From Pycnopodia helianthoides (Eukaryota; Echinodermata; Asteroidea; Forcipulatida; Asteriidae): a stretch of DNA of 64,000 nucleotides. The position numbers and the translations under genes were made by a program. Shown in pieces: positions 1 through 10,640 of the stretch. The stretch spans positions 5,037,195 through 5,101,194 of the forward strand of contig CM063249.1 in NCBI GenBank assembly GCA_032158295.1, in the 5' to 3' direction. The notes beneath the pieces are model-generated. The model was not told where the DNA came from. It worked only from the letters and a program-made list of their open reading frames with translations, and ran no database searches. Position 1 is the stretch's first letter, and every line of letters starts with the position of its first letter.

Positions 1-622
1 GTTTGAACGTGTGCACCAGCGATGATTATTGCAATGTCATGGGAATAACCGTATTCCCGAGCATGCGCAGAAACGTCAGGGAAGAAAGCGTTGTAGGGGC
101 CTCCCCGTGATAACGCGGTCTGCATGCGTTGCTCTTCGCGGCACTTGTGAATTCTTGCCGTGTGTGTGTTATGTTGGGGTTGAATGCTTGACGTGTAGAG
201 CGATACACTAAAAATCAAGCCGAGCTGCGGAATCGCCTCTCCTCTCAAAGAACGAAAATCCCAAAATCATAAATCCGTTGTAAATTGGCTTGCTGATCAA
301 TGTCTGTTGGATCGTCCTTTAAAGAGTCACATTTACGGCCGTATTGATTGCAAATGGCAAAGTTTTGCAGTGTATTTGCGTTAGCTCAGTGCATTCATAT
401 GGGCAGGTCCAAACTACTTAGCCGCCGGTGACGTCATGAGTCCTTCGTCGCGGGGTTTGTTTGACCTCGCGTTTTCAGATTTTGGGCTGGGAGTGTTTCG
501 AGGAAAACACATTTTTACAATGTTTTAGCGTGTGGTAAGGGACTCATTCTATTTTTTTTCTTTCTATTTACTGTGGACTCCATCTATTGGAAAAATGTAA
601 AAACTATATATTTCAGAGCATC
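1..622. other. Unassigned left edge, possibly promoter-like
   Basis: No convincing coding exon is seen on either strand. The stretch is richer in CpG than most of the window and contains a perfect palindromic CRE-type site (TGACGTCA, 429-436). A GTGGTAAGG at about 531-540 could be a splice donor, but no open frame supports it. It could be the 5' flank of a gene lying off the window, or simply intergenic DNA. Confidence 0.25.
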
Positions 623-2516
623 CTGTAACCGCTCTTTAACAACGTATTCACTGCTCACTCACTGAACTGGACATGTTGGTCTGTCTGCCAGATTCCTTCC
701 TCCGTGGTCTGCCTGACACAACTGTTATCATGCATGCACGCACAACACAACGCAATCTGCTTGTCTCTTGGCTCAAAGCCACCAACTTCCCGCGATGACG
801 CGAACTGAAAATTACGTCTGTCTATTTATAGCCCACACTTCCGGAGGCAGGAAGTTTCTTCCCATACGTTTGATCATGGTGGTATGAACTCACCGGCGGT
901 TGCCTATAGCTAGCCGTCAGTTACAGTAGTTTATCAGGCCTGGAAACTACACGGAGGCCACGGCCTTGGTTGCCCTGGTCTTGGCCTCGGTGCCCCTTTA
1001 AAAGTTTCCCATAGACTTTAGGGATTTTCCAATGGAAGTGCCCTGGCTTTGCAAAATAAAAATGGCATTGTCCTCTCAAAGATGAAATTCCCTGGCCATG
1101 GAAATTATGTTCTTGGGAATGTAAAATTAAGTGATAACAAATATAAAAGTCAAATAAATTCAACAACAGAAAAAAGAAAACCTGAGAATTAAACATGAAC
1201 TCGGCTTAAGGTTATACTTGCAAAAACAAAAAACCATGATTTTTTTGCCTATAGCTACCTGATCAATTATAATATGTAAACGCATGTTTTAAGTTCACAA
1301 CATGTCTTGTTATTCCCTTCCGCATATCTTGCAGCAATGGGCCAACTATGAATGAAGGAAACCAACAACAGTAGCCCCACTTGTGTGGCAAAGTGGGGCT
1401 AGGCTAGTAAACGGCTACCCACCACTTAAATTAACAATTACAAGCAAACCGAATTTGAGAAAAGCACCTGCTTACCTGTCATTGGTTAACTCTTTGCAAG
1501 TACTCAACAAAAATGATGCATTAAATCCATGTTGTTCTCTCTTCGAAAACACTTTTTTTTCCACCGAAGTCAGGAGGTGCGGCACAGACCATCACAGACA
1601 TTTGGAAATCAACGTCTGGAGACCGTAATTTTAACAGCACCCGACACCCCGAACCATGGGCAGAAATCCGTGAAAACGCAGGCGAAACGTGTAAAGCAAT
1701 GGACGACCGGGGAGATGGTAATAGACAATTTTTGTTTAAAGGGTGAATAATTTACCAACCGTCATGGGAAAAAAGTGTTAAATCAATAACTAGATACCTT
1801 TTCTCACGTTTACACTTGTTGACTGTTTCTCCGCTTTGGCCTCTAAACTTTCTCTATGTTTGCAAAACATTAAAAGTAGAAGGAATTATCGTTCGGTATC
1901 TCAAAGGATACAGCGTGCCAGTGCCGTCATTGAACACGACATCATCGGTGTAGCCCTTTATATACTTTACATATACATGTATAGTGCTACCAGCTGCTGT
2001 GACGATTCAGCATTATCGCCATCGATTACCCAGGTGTGTTAATCATTAACTGAAGATTGATAAATATTGGTTGTTTTAAATGTTTACATTAAGCAATGGC
2101 ATAACATGAAGAAAAAAACATTTTAAAGCAACATCCTAAAGGCCCATGGTGTGTAATTTTGAAGTGCTTTTTGCAACCATGGGTCTTACTTTTTGTATTG
2201 GACTCTCTGTAACTTTCTGTTTCGAATGATCTGTCGGCCTTGCCATCAACTAGCCATCAACTTGCACATAATTCGTTATTGCAATAATGAACTTTTTGCA
2301 TTGATCGCCCCATTGTATTAATAAAAAGTGATACCCATTAAATCACAAATGACGTCATACACGTGTTTCTCTACAGATTGCTCAGCTTGGGATTTCCAAA
2401 GACAGGCATTGGTCTTAATAAAGGGCCAATGATTTCATTGGATAAACAAGCAGTGAAGTGATTTTTCCATATCTGTGTTATGATTGGTCCGCTTCAAAGT
2501 GACGTAGTTTGTCAGT
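623..2516 (-). repeat. Dispersed repeat, copy A (LTR-like left part)
   Basis: This stretch aligns in the same order and orientation with 20131-21832. Shared landmarks are the CATGCATGCACGCACAACAC block (about 730 and 20358), the ACTTCCGGAGGCAGGAA block (about 838 and 20470), and the final GTGACGTAGTTTGTCAG (ends 2516 and 21832). Indels separate the copies throughout, so both are old. The left 300 bp looks like a decayed Gypsy-type LTR: it starts TGTAAC, ends near CAGTTACA (924), and matches the better preserved LTR-like start of copy B. No coding capacity is seen. The right end abuts the broken BEL/Pao integrase at 2519. Confidence 0.6.
938..1098 (+). repeat. Short dispersed repeat inside copy A
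   Basis: About 160 bp, absent from copy B at the equivalent place, and present in reverse orientation at 50094-50262. It is GC-richer than its surroundings (GGCCACGGCCTTGG-type motifs). The open frame across it (minus strand, 921-1196) looks like a by-product of the repeat and not a gene. Confidence 0.5.
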
Positions 2517-2518
2517 TA

Positions 2519-4610
2519 CCCACTAAAACAAGTGAAATGACTCCGTATCGCTTCACGGTACTTCTTCCACGCTTCACCTCGAAGGGTCCAAAATAGTCCA
2601 TTCCAACCTTGCTAAATGGAGGCTCGTTCAATGCAAATCGCTCTTGCGGCAAACTGGCCACTTTCTGCTGCTCAGATGGGGCTTGGTATCTCCTGCAAGT
2701 GACACACTTCCGAGACGATACTCTTGATCATGGAATGTGCCCCCAAGTGTCCAGAAGTGTCGGCGGAGCTCTGCCAAAATATAATTTTTGTCCAAGTGTC
2801 CAACTGATTTTAGTATATGCTGAAGAATCAGTCTGGATACTGGTGAGTCTCTTTGCACCAGTAGCTGGTGTTTGGACTCAAAGCCAAGATCTACTCTGCC
2901 AATCCGTCCACCAACACGTAGACAACAGCCATCCACCTTCTTAGTATCAAGCCTTTTTAATGAAGAGGATTTCTTTACTGGCAAGGGTGGTTTCCCTTCA
3001 GTCTCTTTTAACAACTTAATTTCCTCTTTCCAATGTTTCTGCTGAACCTAGTATACACACATGTACACCAAGCCCTCTCAGAAGCCTCAAGGTTCTCTGT
3101 GGTAAAGTCAAGTATGATCAGGAACTTCTCTGGCAAGAGTTTCTCGAACTCTGCTCCGGTCTGATTCAGGCTTCAGAGAGTGGAGCAGCGGATTGGGTTT
3201 TGTTGCTCCAACTCTTGCTTCACTAACTCCTGTTCCAACTTCTTGCCTGCAGCCACTCTATCTTGGAGGCGTTTCATCCACATCAATATCCAAGCAACTG
3301 CCCGTTTCAGCCTGGTCCAATCTGAATAGTGCTCCACAAGTCTGTCAATTGGACTGATCGATTTCTCTTTGGTCGTCATTACGTTTTTTTCACCTCCACA
3401 TCATTATCTGGTAACTTGGTCAGATATGTAGCTTGCTGAGGGCATTCTTTTTCAGGCTCAGACAAGAAGGCCGGACTCTCAAACCACATGGGGCACTGAA
3501 GCAACTTCTTTACTGACTGACCACGTGTTGCGCAATCAGCAGGGTTGGATTTGGTGTTCACGTACTTCCACTGCTGCAAGCACGAGGCGTCTCTGATGAT
3601 TGCAAGGCAATTTGGCACAAAAGTCTTGAATTAACAACTCACATTTGCGAGGTACCGTAAAACCGTCATGCTGTCTGTACAGTAGTAAGTTCCATCTACA
3701 CTGAAGTCAAGCTCTCGAGTAGGAACTTTGCCGAACTTTACTGCAATGGTTGCTCCAGTCAGCTCCATGTGCGGGATAGTAATCTTCTTCAAAGGGGCAA
3801 CCCTTGCTTTGCATGTCAAAAGTGAGCAGCTGAATTGCCAAGATTCATTACCAAGCCGGAGATAGGCGGCTATACACCATAGCCTACTTCACTGGCATCT
3901 GCAAAGATGTGAAGCTGACAGCTTACAAACTGGCCAAATCCTGGCGGCTTACAGCATCTCCTGATTCTCAGCTCATCTAGGTCTTTCACTTCACTCAACC
4001 ACTGGTTCCACATTGTAAGATGTTCTCCTTTAATCTCTTCATCCCATCCTATGCCTCGTCGACAAAGGCTCTGCAGGAGAATTTTGGCCTTGCGCAACTT
4101 GGCGACGACACTGCTCCAAAGGGATGGACTTTCAAGTGATAGGCAACCGGCTCATCTTTAAGATTTGCATTCGGCCACCAGAAGAATTGTAGGCAGTCAC
4201 GGTCTTTTCTTGGTACTTGTACTTGGTAAAACATTGTGGCTATGTCTCCCATTATAGCTTTCTCGTCTTGACGGAAGTAGTAAACCCATCAAACTGTTTG
4301 TGAGATCTGGTCATTGAAGGAACGTGTCATTCAAAGATACTCCTAGGTAAGTAGCTGCACAATAAAATGGTAAACTGCATCATGCGAAATATACCACACT
4401 ATGCCATCTGTCCGCTGTAAGTCTTCTTCTGGGACTCGTTCAGCATAGCTTTCACTCAAAATCTTTGACATGAACTCTTTGTAGTCACCTTTGAATTCAC
4501 CGTTTCTCTGTAGCTTGTTTTTAGGCTGCCAAGGCGCTTTACTGCCATAAACTTGTTATCGGAAAGTTTGATATCTTCTGCTTTGAAAGGCAAGCCAATA
4601 CAGTAGTGAT
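2519..4610 (-). pseudogene. BEL/Pao retrotransposon, 3' part of pol (decayed)
   Basis: Reading the minus strand from 4610 down to 2519, several broken frames carry BEL/Pao Pol landmarks in the right order. The RT start has YAERVP and DGIVWYI (about 4450-4400). The RT core has DIATMFYQV, RDCLQFFWWP and HPFGAVSSPS (about 4245-4110). A RNase H-like part has LHIFADAS (about 3905). ARVAPLKKITIPHMEL (about 3800) and NPADCATRG (about 3540) follow. An integrase zinc-binding region starts LRVGGRIGR (about 2920), and the integrase core begins [14 protein letters not shown] (about 2600-2555). Frameshifts and stops separate these blocks, so the copy is dead. It is cut off at 2519 where repeat copy A begins. 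The 5' half lies beyond the Gypsy insertion, at 12614-13814. Confidence 0.85.
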
Positions 4611-5038
4611 TGTAACGTGATCTATTTTGGGTCCTTGTTTAACCTGTCGCAAAACGCCTACAGGAAAACACAACGGCAATCAGAATACTTCATTTAACAA
4701 GCCTTTATTCAACTTCAGCAACACGTCCGCTCTGGACTACATCATTATTTCAACTCTTTTACAATAGAAAACACACACGCAACACAACGCTACAAAAGGG
4801 CGCCAATCCTGCCAGCCAGCGCACCTGGATAATCTCTTATCTTTACATAAATTGTTATACAATGTTATACATCAGCCAATGCGCGGGGTAATTCGTCCAA
4901 TCATTGCACAGTTCACACAAAGTTCAGGCAAGCTGCCGTGGGAGCATTGTCCTTCCATCATCCGACGGGGTACGGTACTCCAGCGCACCCGGCGGGGCTT
5001 TCCTCTATACACAGAGCATACAGTTAATGTTCGTTACA
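4611..5038 (-). repeat. Gypsy 3' LTR
   Basis: 428 bp with TG...CA ends and 7-bp inverted termini (TGTAACG / CGTTACA). On the minus strand it carries an AATAAA signal (plus-strand TTTATT at 4704-4709). It is four bases longer than the 5' LTR because of one local difference near 4812-4828. Confidence 0.95.
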
Positions 5039-5052
5039 TTGCTCCCTCCTGA
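5039..5052 (-). other. Polypurine tract of the Gypsy element
   Basis: Directly next to the 3' LTR, the minus strand reads AGGAGGGAGCAA. This purine-rich run is in the position that primes plus-strand DNA synthesis in LTR retrotransposons. Confidence 0.75.
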
Positions 5053-5270
5053 AATTGAACTATTCTCCTGAATAGTCGGACAATTTTCTTGTAGAATGTT
5101 TTTATTAAAACAGGGGTGTCCACAGGGAATGTTGATTCACGTCGATCCTGGTCCCACATAGCCAAACTATGGTTACTCGGATCAAGCGAAAATCAAACAA
5201 TCCGTGTCGACCCCCCCCCCCAACTCGAGACTCTTAAGGCCAAAACAAAATCCACAACAACACAACAGTC

Positions 5271-8200
5271 TTACTGGGGTAGACCAGATTCCCGGTGCCA
5301 TGTTCTCCACAAGATGTCGTCTGGTTCGCGGATCCCCCGGGACTCCGTCATCCTTGTTGTAACTATTCCGGTGTACACATCTTCTTTCACCTCCCTCATC
5401 TCGGTGACAAACTCTTCTCTCATTAACACTGGCTCTGTCTGAGATGCCTGGTTGCTGGTCCGAGGGGCTCTGGGGATGCCCGGAGGGGGGTCACAAGGCA
5501 CTAATCCCACGGTGTGAATTGTCGTCGCACTATACCACTGCCCGTTCCTGTAAATCCAGTTCCCCCCTTCAATGTGCTCCTCGTGGACACTGGTAGATAT
5601 CCGGCGCACCGGAGAACTCGGCGATGCTGAACTGTTGCCGACATCATGTTCAGCATTGTCTTTAGGGCGGACACTGGCTTGAGTGGGCTGTTGTCGGTGT
5701 ACCCGTTCATGGCGCACCAGATAATCATGTCGGCGATATGTTTGGCCGCAGGTTGAGCATGTGTACCGCTGGTCTTCGTGAACCACCTTCTCGTGACGAC
5801 GCCTGCCATGTTTGTTCGCATACTGCCTCCCACAGGTCTTACAAGAGTAGCCTCCTTCCATTCTTGATTCTGAGACAGAACTACTGCACGTCGAAATTAC
5901 TGACAGTCCTTCGATGAGTCGTGGCGGTTTCCTAATGATGCGACCACGTCGGGTACGCTGAGGTTCAGTGGGGCTGTGCGCACTACCAGCCGGGCTGTGC
6001 GCACCATCGGGGCTGCGTGTATCTCCGGCGGGTCTTCCAACGGGGCTACCGGCAGGGCTTCCGGCGGGGCTTCCGGCGGGGCTTCCGGCGGGGCTTCCGG
6101 CGGGGCTTCCGGCAGAGCTACCGGCGGGGCTTCCGGCGGGGCTTCCAATATCGAGGAGGTCACTAGCCCCGGCGGGGCTCCCAACCTGCTGAGGGTTACC
6201 CAGACGAGCTCGGTGGCCAACGGCGGCGGGGCTGCCTGTATCGGCGGGGCTATCCAGACCAATGAAATATTTCACTCGGCCGGGACCGCCAACACCATTG
6301 TAGCTGCCGACACCGGCGGTGCTACCGGATGATACGACGGGGCGTTTAAACCCACATTCTTCCTTAGTTCTTCCATTACATGTTTTCAGTCTGTCGGCGT
6401 GAACAACGAGTGGTTTGGCACGAGTACTTTTCTGGATCCTGTACACCACATCAGACAGCTTATCCATGACAACATATGGCCCAGTCCAGTTTAGGGTCAA
6501 CTTGGGGCTCCGTCCTTTCATCCGGCGTTTTTCGTGTAACCACACCACTGAACCAACATCATACAGTACTTGCTTGACATTCCGGTCATAATGTCTTTTC
6601 TGCGCTAGCATCTGCCTACCAGTGATTTCCCTTGCCACTTCGTGAGCCATGTGAAGTTTGTTTTGCAGTGTCATTACATATTTATTGGTCGGCACTGGTG
6701 CTTGAGGTGTTCTTGACCCGACTAGCAAGTCAATGGGCATGGTTATTTCCCGGCCAAGCATCATTGTGTTTGGTGTTTCTTTCGTGGACTCGTGCTCGGC
6801 TGATCGATAGGCCATGGTTAGAAGTGCAAGGTGCTGGTCCCAGTCCAGTTGGGACTTATCAACCCAGAGGCCCAGCATTGCTTCGATGGTCCGGTTGAAT
6901 CTTTCGATCATGCCATCTGACCGCGGGTGATACGGTGTTGTACGTGTCTTGCTTATACCAAGCAGTAAGCACATTTTCTGAAAGACTTCCGATTCAAAGT
7001 CCCTTCCCTGATCGGAGTGAAGCTCCAGCGGCACTCCAAACCTCGCAACAAATTCTTCAACAAGTTTGGTAGCCACTGTAGGGGCCCTCTGGTCTGGAAT
7101 TGCGTAGCACTCAGTCCACTTGGTAAAATAGTCCCCTACCACCATTATGTATTTATTTCCGCGGTCTGTAACTGGGAGGGGTCCCATGATGTCTACAGCA
7201 ACTCTCTCAAGTGGAGCTCCAACTTGATAGCTAACTGCTGCTGCACGTTTCGTTCGACCTTGTTGTTTACGCCTTTGACATTGCTGACAATCCCGTACCC
7301 ATCGTTGTGAATATTGACGCATTGCTGGCCAATAAAATTGGCTGCGGCACAGCTTAGAAAACGTCTTAGCGATTCCCAGGTGCCCGGCGGTCTTACTGTC
7401 ATGAAAGTGTTTCATAATTGCTGGACGCAGATCTGTCGGCAATATTATCTTCAATTGAGCATGGTCTGTCGGTCGGGCGGGTTCCCAGCGGATGCACAAC
7501 ATGTTTTCGCTAACGACCAATTGTTCGTAGCGGGACCACCAGAATTTCAGTTCTTTACCTCTGGAAGATACCTTCTCCCAAGCAGGTCGTCTACTCTCAT
7601 TTTCTAACCACTTAATCACTTCGCACAGATCTTTGTCGTTTCGTTGTGCTTGCACTACGGACCCAGAGCTAATCTCATTTGGACATTCTTGCGTTGCTCT
7701 TGCTCCGACCGGAGCCTGCACCGGCGGGGCTGCCTGCACCGGCGGGGCTGCCTGCACCGGCGGGGCTGCCGACACCAGTGGGGCAATCCGACCCGGCGGG
7801 GATGCCAACACCGGCGGGGCTGCCGACACCAGCGGGGCACTCCGACCCGGCGGGGCCGCCTGCACCAGTGGGGCTGTATGGGCTGACGGTGATTTCTGCA
7901 CCGGTGGAGATGTTTGTTGCCGTCCCTCTATGATTGCATGGTTATCAATCTGCCGTATGGTCCCGATTTCCAGCTCAAGACCAGTCGGAATACTAGCCTC
8001 AGGTCCATTATGGTCACATTCAGGAAAACACTTCCTTGATAGGGCGTCAGCGTTACCGTGTTGGTTACCCGGCCGATGTTCAATGGTGAAGTCATAAATG
8101 CCCAACTTCTGGAGCCACCTCGCCAGTTGTCCTTGTGGTTCTTTAACTCCATGCAGCCACTTCAGAGGTCGGTGGTCAGTCCTGACCCGAAAGTGAGCGC

Positions 8201-10574
8201 CGTACAAGTAGTGGTTATATTTCTGTATGAAAAAAGTCACTGCTAGCAGCTCTCGTCGCGTTACGCAGTAGTTTCTTTCACTTTTGGTGAGTGACCTGCT
8301 GCCATAGGCCAGTACACGCTCCTTTCCTCCCTGAACTTGTGACAATACGGCTCCGATGGCAAAACCGCTTGCGTCTGTATCAAGAATAAATTCAGTTTCT
8401 GCACACGGGTAAGCTAAAATCGGAGCGGAGGTCAGACAGCTCTTGAGCACCTCAAATGCTTCTTGACACTCGGCAGTCCATTTGAACTCCCTTCCCTTCT
8501 CCGTCACACGATTGAGTGAGCGGGAAATCTTGGCAAATCCTTTAATAAATCGCCTGTAGTATGATACCAGGCCCAGGAAGCTTCGCACGTCAGTGACCGT
8601 CATTGGCTGCGTCCAGTCTTGTACGGCAAGAACCTTTTCGGGGTCCGTTGCAACTCCTTCCGTCGATACAACATGGCCGAGGAATTCCACCTTCCTTCTA
8701 AAAAGCTTACATTTTCTAGGCTTCAGCTTTAGATTTGCTGCTTGCAGTCGTCCCAGAACCGAGCACAGTCTATGCATGTGCTGTTCAAACGATACGCCAA
8801 AAACGATCACATCATCAAGGTACAGTACCGCCACTTGCCACTGAAGGCCCTCCAGCACTCTTTCCATTAGGCGTTCGAACGTAGAGGGCGCGTTACATAG
8901 CCCAAAGGGCATTGTAACAAACTGATACAGTCCGCCACGTCCAGTGCTGAAAGCGGTCTTGTGTTTGTCTTCTTCAGCTACTTCAACCTGCCAATAGCCA
9001 GAGGCGAGATCCAGTGTTGAGAAAAACTGTGATCTGGCTAAGGAGTCCAAATTGTCCTCAATGCGTGGCAGGGGATGAGCGTCTTTTTTTGTTACTTCGT
9101 TGAGTTTCCTATAATCAATACAGACTCTGACGGTTCCGTCTTTCTTTTTCACCAACACGATAGGGGAACACCAAGGGCCATCGGAGGGCTCGATAATGCC
9201 CTGAGAAAGCATCTTTGCCACCTCCTTGTCTGCTACTTCACGCTGGCTCAAGAGAACTCTTCTTGGCCTTTGTCGAATTGGTGGCACATTCTCGGTCACT
9301 ATGTGATGTTTTGCGATGTTAGTTCTACCGATGTCACCGTCCATCTTGGAGAATACATCTTCGTACTTCCGCAGCAACAGTTTTAATTGATCCTTTTCAC
9401 CAGAAGTTAGACCTTCACAACTCAGTTCAAAGAGATCGGTCAAGTGTTCTGGTACTTCTAACACAGCTTCGTTGTCAATGTCGTTCCCTGCGTCGTAAAC
9501 CATGTTGACACCACCGACCAGTTGGTGTTTTTCAGCCGTCACCATGCTGTATACTGGGTCTAGCGTAGCAGTGTCTGTACCTTTCCTGAGAACATGAGGC
9601 TGAGTAGACAAATTCATGATCCTTACTGGAACCACATGGCGGGTGGTGTCAACCAGGGCACTGGCAACCAAAAGAGTGTGGTCCTTCGCCAGGCTATCTC
9701 TATTCTGGAGCAAACCCCATGTAGGCGTGGTTCTTGAGTCATCGTTTACAACCTGACATCCGAGAAGAACTTCCGTCATAGGTGGTACTATAACAGTTTC
9801 CATCAGTCGGACACGGCAGACTTTCGGCACCTCTGCACACGGATGCATCGGTATATTGTAAGTACCAACTTGCAGGCACTCGTCCTCCCAGAGCAAGGTG
9901 CATTTGTGTTTCCTTAAGAAGTCCAGACCAAGTATTGCATTGTCACTGACATCTGCCACCCACATAGTGTGTTCCAGTTTGCACCCACCAATCGATATGT
10001 TCATTTCGGCTCGACCGGATATTTTGAGTTTACTCCCATCTGCCTGGCGGAATGTACGGTCGGGAGGAGTCAGCTTTGGTTTTAGCCGTTGGCTTATCTC
10101 ATCAAAAAATCGGTCGGAAACAAAACTCTCAGTCGCTCCGGTGTCTATGAGAAAGGCTGAAGTCCTGTCCAGTAGTTTTCCATGAACATACAACCCAGCT
10201 ATCTTTGACGAAGTTGAACGCAACCCCGATCCTCGGTCTGACGACAATGGAGCCCCTATGTTGGCGGCTGCCTGTTGTACTGGGGATGTATGTGTCGGCA
10301 GTGTTGTGTGTGTCGGCGGGGCTGCCTGCACCGGCGGGGCTGCCTGCACCGGCGGGGCTGCCTGCACCGGCGGGGCTGCCTGCACCGGCGGGGCTGCCTG
10401 CACCGGCGGGGCTGCCTGCACCGGCGGGGCTGCCTGCACCGGCGGGGCTGCCTGCACCGGCGGGGCTGCCTGCACCGGCGGGGCTGACTGCACCGGCGGG
10501 GCTTCCCGTGCCGGCGGGGCTGCATGCACTTGCGGAGCATCCCGCTGGCACATGGTCTTCGTCAAATTTTCCAC
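5271..10574 (-). CDS. pol: Gypsy Pol polyprotein (PR-RT-RH-IN) with C2H2 fingers
   Basis: One open frame of 1767 codons. Counting from 10574: a proline-rich APPVQA repeat (about 25-95); aspartic protease DTGA (144-147); reverse transcriptase YLDD (585-588); RNase H DTDAS (Asp734); a second APPVQA-type repeat (about 890-960); integrase HHCC zinc finger (about 1053-1096); DDE triad D1128, D1188, E1224 with D-x59-D-x35-E spacing; GPY/F motif (about 1365); a GSPAG repeat (about 1440-1540); and two classical C2H2 fingers (C1578 and C1606 start them, spacing C-x2-C-x12-H-x3/4-H). No inactivating lesion is visible. The first codon at 10574 is GTG, not ATG. The frame is open upstream through the gag stop, so Pol is probably made as a Gag-Pol fusion by -1 frameshifting. 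The C-terminal fingers take the place where chromoviruses carry a chromodomain. Confidence 0.93.
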   Translation of the reverse strand: MENLTKTMCQRDAPQVHAAPPAREAPPVQSAPPVQAAPPVQAAPPVQAAPPVQAAPPVQAAPPVQAAPPVQAAPPVQAAPPVQAAPPTHTTLPTHTSPVQQAAANIGAPLSSDRGSGLRSTSSKIAGLYVHGKLLDRTSAFLIDTGATESFVSDRFFDEISQRLKPKLTPPDRTFRQADGSKLKISGRAEMNISIGGCKLEHTMWVADVSDNAILGLDFLRKHKCTLLWEDECLQVGTYNIPMHPCAEVPKVCRVRLMETVIVPPMTEVLLGCQVVNDDSRTTPTWGLLQNRDSLAKDHTLLVASALVDTTRHVVPVRIMNLSTQPHVLRKGTDTATLDPVYSMVTAEKHQLVGGVNMVYDAGNDIDNEAVLEVPEHLTDLFELSCEGLTSGEKDQLKLLLRKYEDVFSKMDGDIGRTNIAKHHIVTENVPPIRQRPRRVLLSQREVADKEVAKMLSQGIIEPSDGPWCSPIVLVKKKDGTVRVCIDYRKLNEVTKKDAHPLPRIEDNLDSLARSQFFSTLDLASGYWQVEVAEEDKHKTAFSTGRGGLYQFVTMPFGLCNAPSTFERLMERVLEGLQWQVAVLYLDDVIVFGVSFEQHMHRLCSVLGRLQAANLKLKPRKCKLFRRKVEFLGHVVSTEGVATDPEKVLAVQDWTQPMTVTDVRSFLGLVSYYRRFIKGFAKISRSLNRVTEKGREFKWTAECQEAFEVLKSCLTSAPILAYPCAETEFILDTDASGFAIGAVLSQVQGGKERVLAYGSRSLTKSERNYCVTRRELLAVTFFIQKYNHYLYGAHFRVRTDHRPLKWLHGVKEPQGQLARWLQKLGIYDFTIEHRPGNQHGNADALSRKCFPECDHNGPEASIPTGLELEIGTIRQIDNHAIIEGRQQTSPPVQKSPSAHTAPLVQAAPPGRSAPLVSAAPPVLASPPGRIAPLVSAAPPVQAAPPVQAAPPVQAPVGARATQECPNEISSGSVVQAQRNDKDLCEVIKWLENESRRPAWEKVSSRGKELKFWWSRYEQLVVSENMLCIRWEPARPTDHAQLKIILPTDLRPAIMKHFHDSKTAGHLGIAKTFSKLCRSQFYWPAMRQYSQRWVRDCQQCQRRKQQGRTKRAAAVSYQVGAPLERVAVDIMGPLPVTDRGNKYIMVVGDYFTKWTECYAIPDQRAPTVATKLVEEFVARFGVPLELHSDQGRDFESEVFQKMCLLLGISKTRTTPYHPRSDGMIERFNRTIEAMLGLWVDKSQLDWDQHLALLTMAYRSAEHESTKETPNTMMLGREITMPIDLLVGSRTPQAPVPTNKYVMTLQNKLHMAHEVAREITGRQMLAQKRHYDRNVKQVLYDVGSVVWLHEKRRMKGRSPKLTLNWTGPYVVMDKLSDVVYRIQKSTRAKPLVVHADRLKTCNGRTKEECGFKRPVVSSGSTAGVGSYNGVGGPGRVKYFIGLDSPADTGSPAAVGHRARLGNPQQVGSPAGASDLLDIGSPAGSPAGSSAGSPAGSPAGSPAGSPAGSPAGSPVGRPAGDTRSPDGAHSPAGSAHSPTEPQRTRRGRIIRKPPRLIEGLSVISTCSSSVSESRMEGGYSCKTCGRQYANKHGRRRHEKVVHEDQRYTCSTCGQTYRRHDYLVRHERVHRQQPTQASVRPKDNAEHDVGNSSASPSSPVRRISTSVHEEHIEGGNWIYRNGQWYSATTIHTVGLVPCDPPPGIPRAPRTSNQASQTEPVLMREEFVTEMREVKEDVYTGIVTTRMTESRGIREPDDILWRTWHRESGLPQ
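5990..6200 (-). repeat. Coding minisatellite, GSPAG type, in pol
   Basis: Twelve-base units (plus strand GGGGCTTCCGGC) repeat with variations and encode Gly-Ser-Pro-Ala steps between the integrase and the zinc fingers. Because the unit length is a multiple of three, copy-number change keeps the frame. Confidence 0.85.
7715..7905 (-). repeat. Coding minisatellite, APPVQA type, between RNase H and integrase
   Basis: An 18-base unit (plus strand GCCTGCACCGGCGGGGCT) is present as near-perfect and diverged copies, encoding APPVQA-like steps. The same unit forms the array at 10321-10500, 2.6 kb away in the same gene. Confidence 0.85.
10303..10536 (-). repeat. Coding minisatellite, APPVQA type, upstream of the protease
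   Basis: Nine exact copies of an 18-base unit (10321-10482) are followed by three diverged copies up to 10536. They encode a Pro/Ala/Val/Gln linker between the end of Gag and the protease. Long open frames on the other strand and in other frames here are by-products of the repeat. Confidence 0.9.
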
Positions 10575-10630
10575 GATTTTGAGCCTGCTGTCAAGACCGG
10601 CTGTATTTTGGCTCTCAAATACAGCCCCGT

Positions 10631-10640
10631 CTATTTTAAC
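10631..10640 (-). promoter_or_regulatory. Putative gag-pol -1 frameshift site
   Basis: On the minus strand gag ends CAG TTA AAA TAG. The pol frame is -1 relative to gag and is open through this stop and down to the codons counted as Pol. A slip on the A-rich TTA-AAA step just before the stop would fuse the two. The heptamer is GTTAAAA, not a perfect X-XXY-YYZ, so the mechanism is inferred. Stop-and-restart is the alternative. Confidence 0.45.

Noticed and set aside
10572..10574. GTG as the real pol start codon
   Set aside because: GTG starts are not expected in an animal retrotransposon. The frame is open upstream and a Gag-Pol fusion is more plausible.
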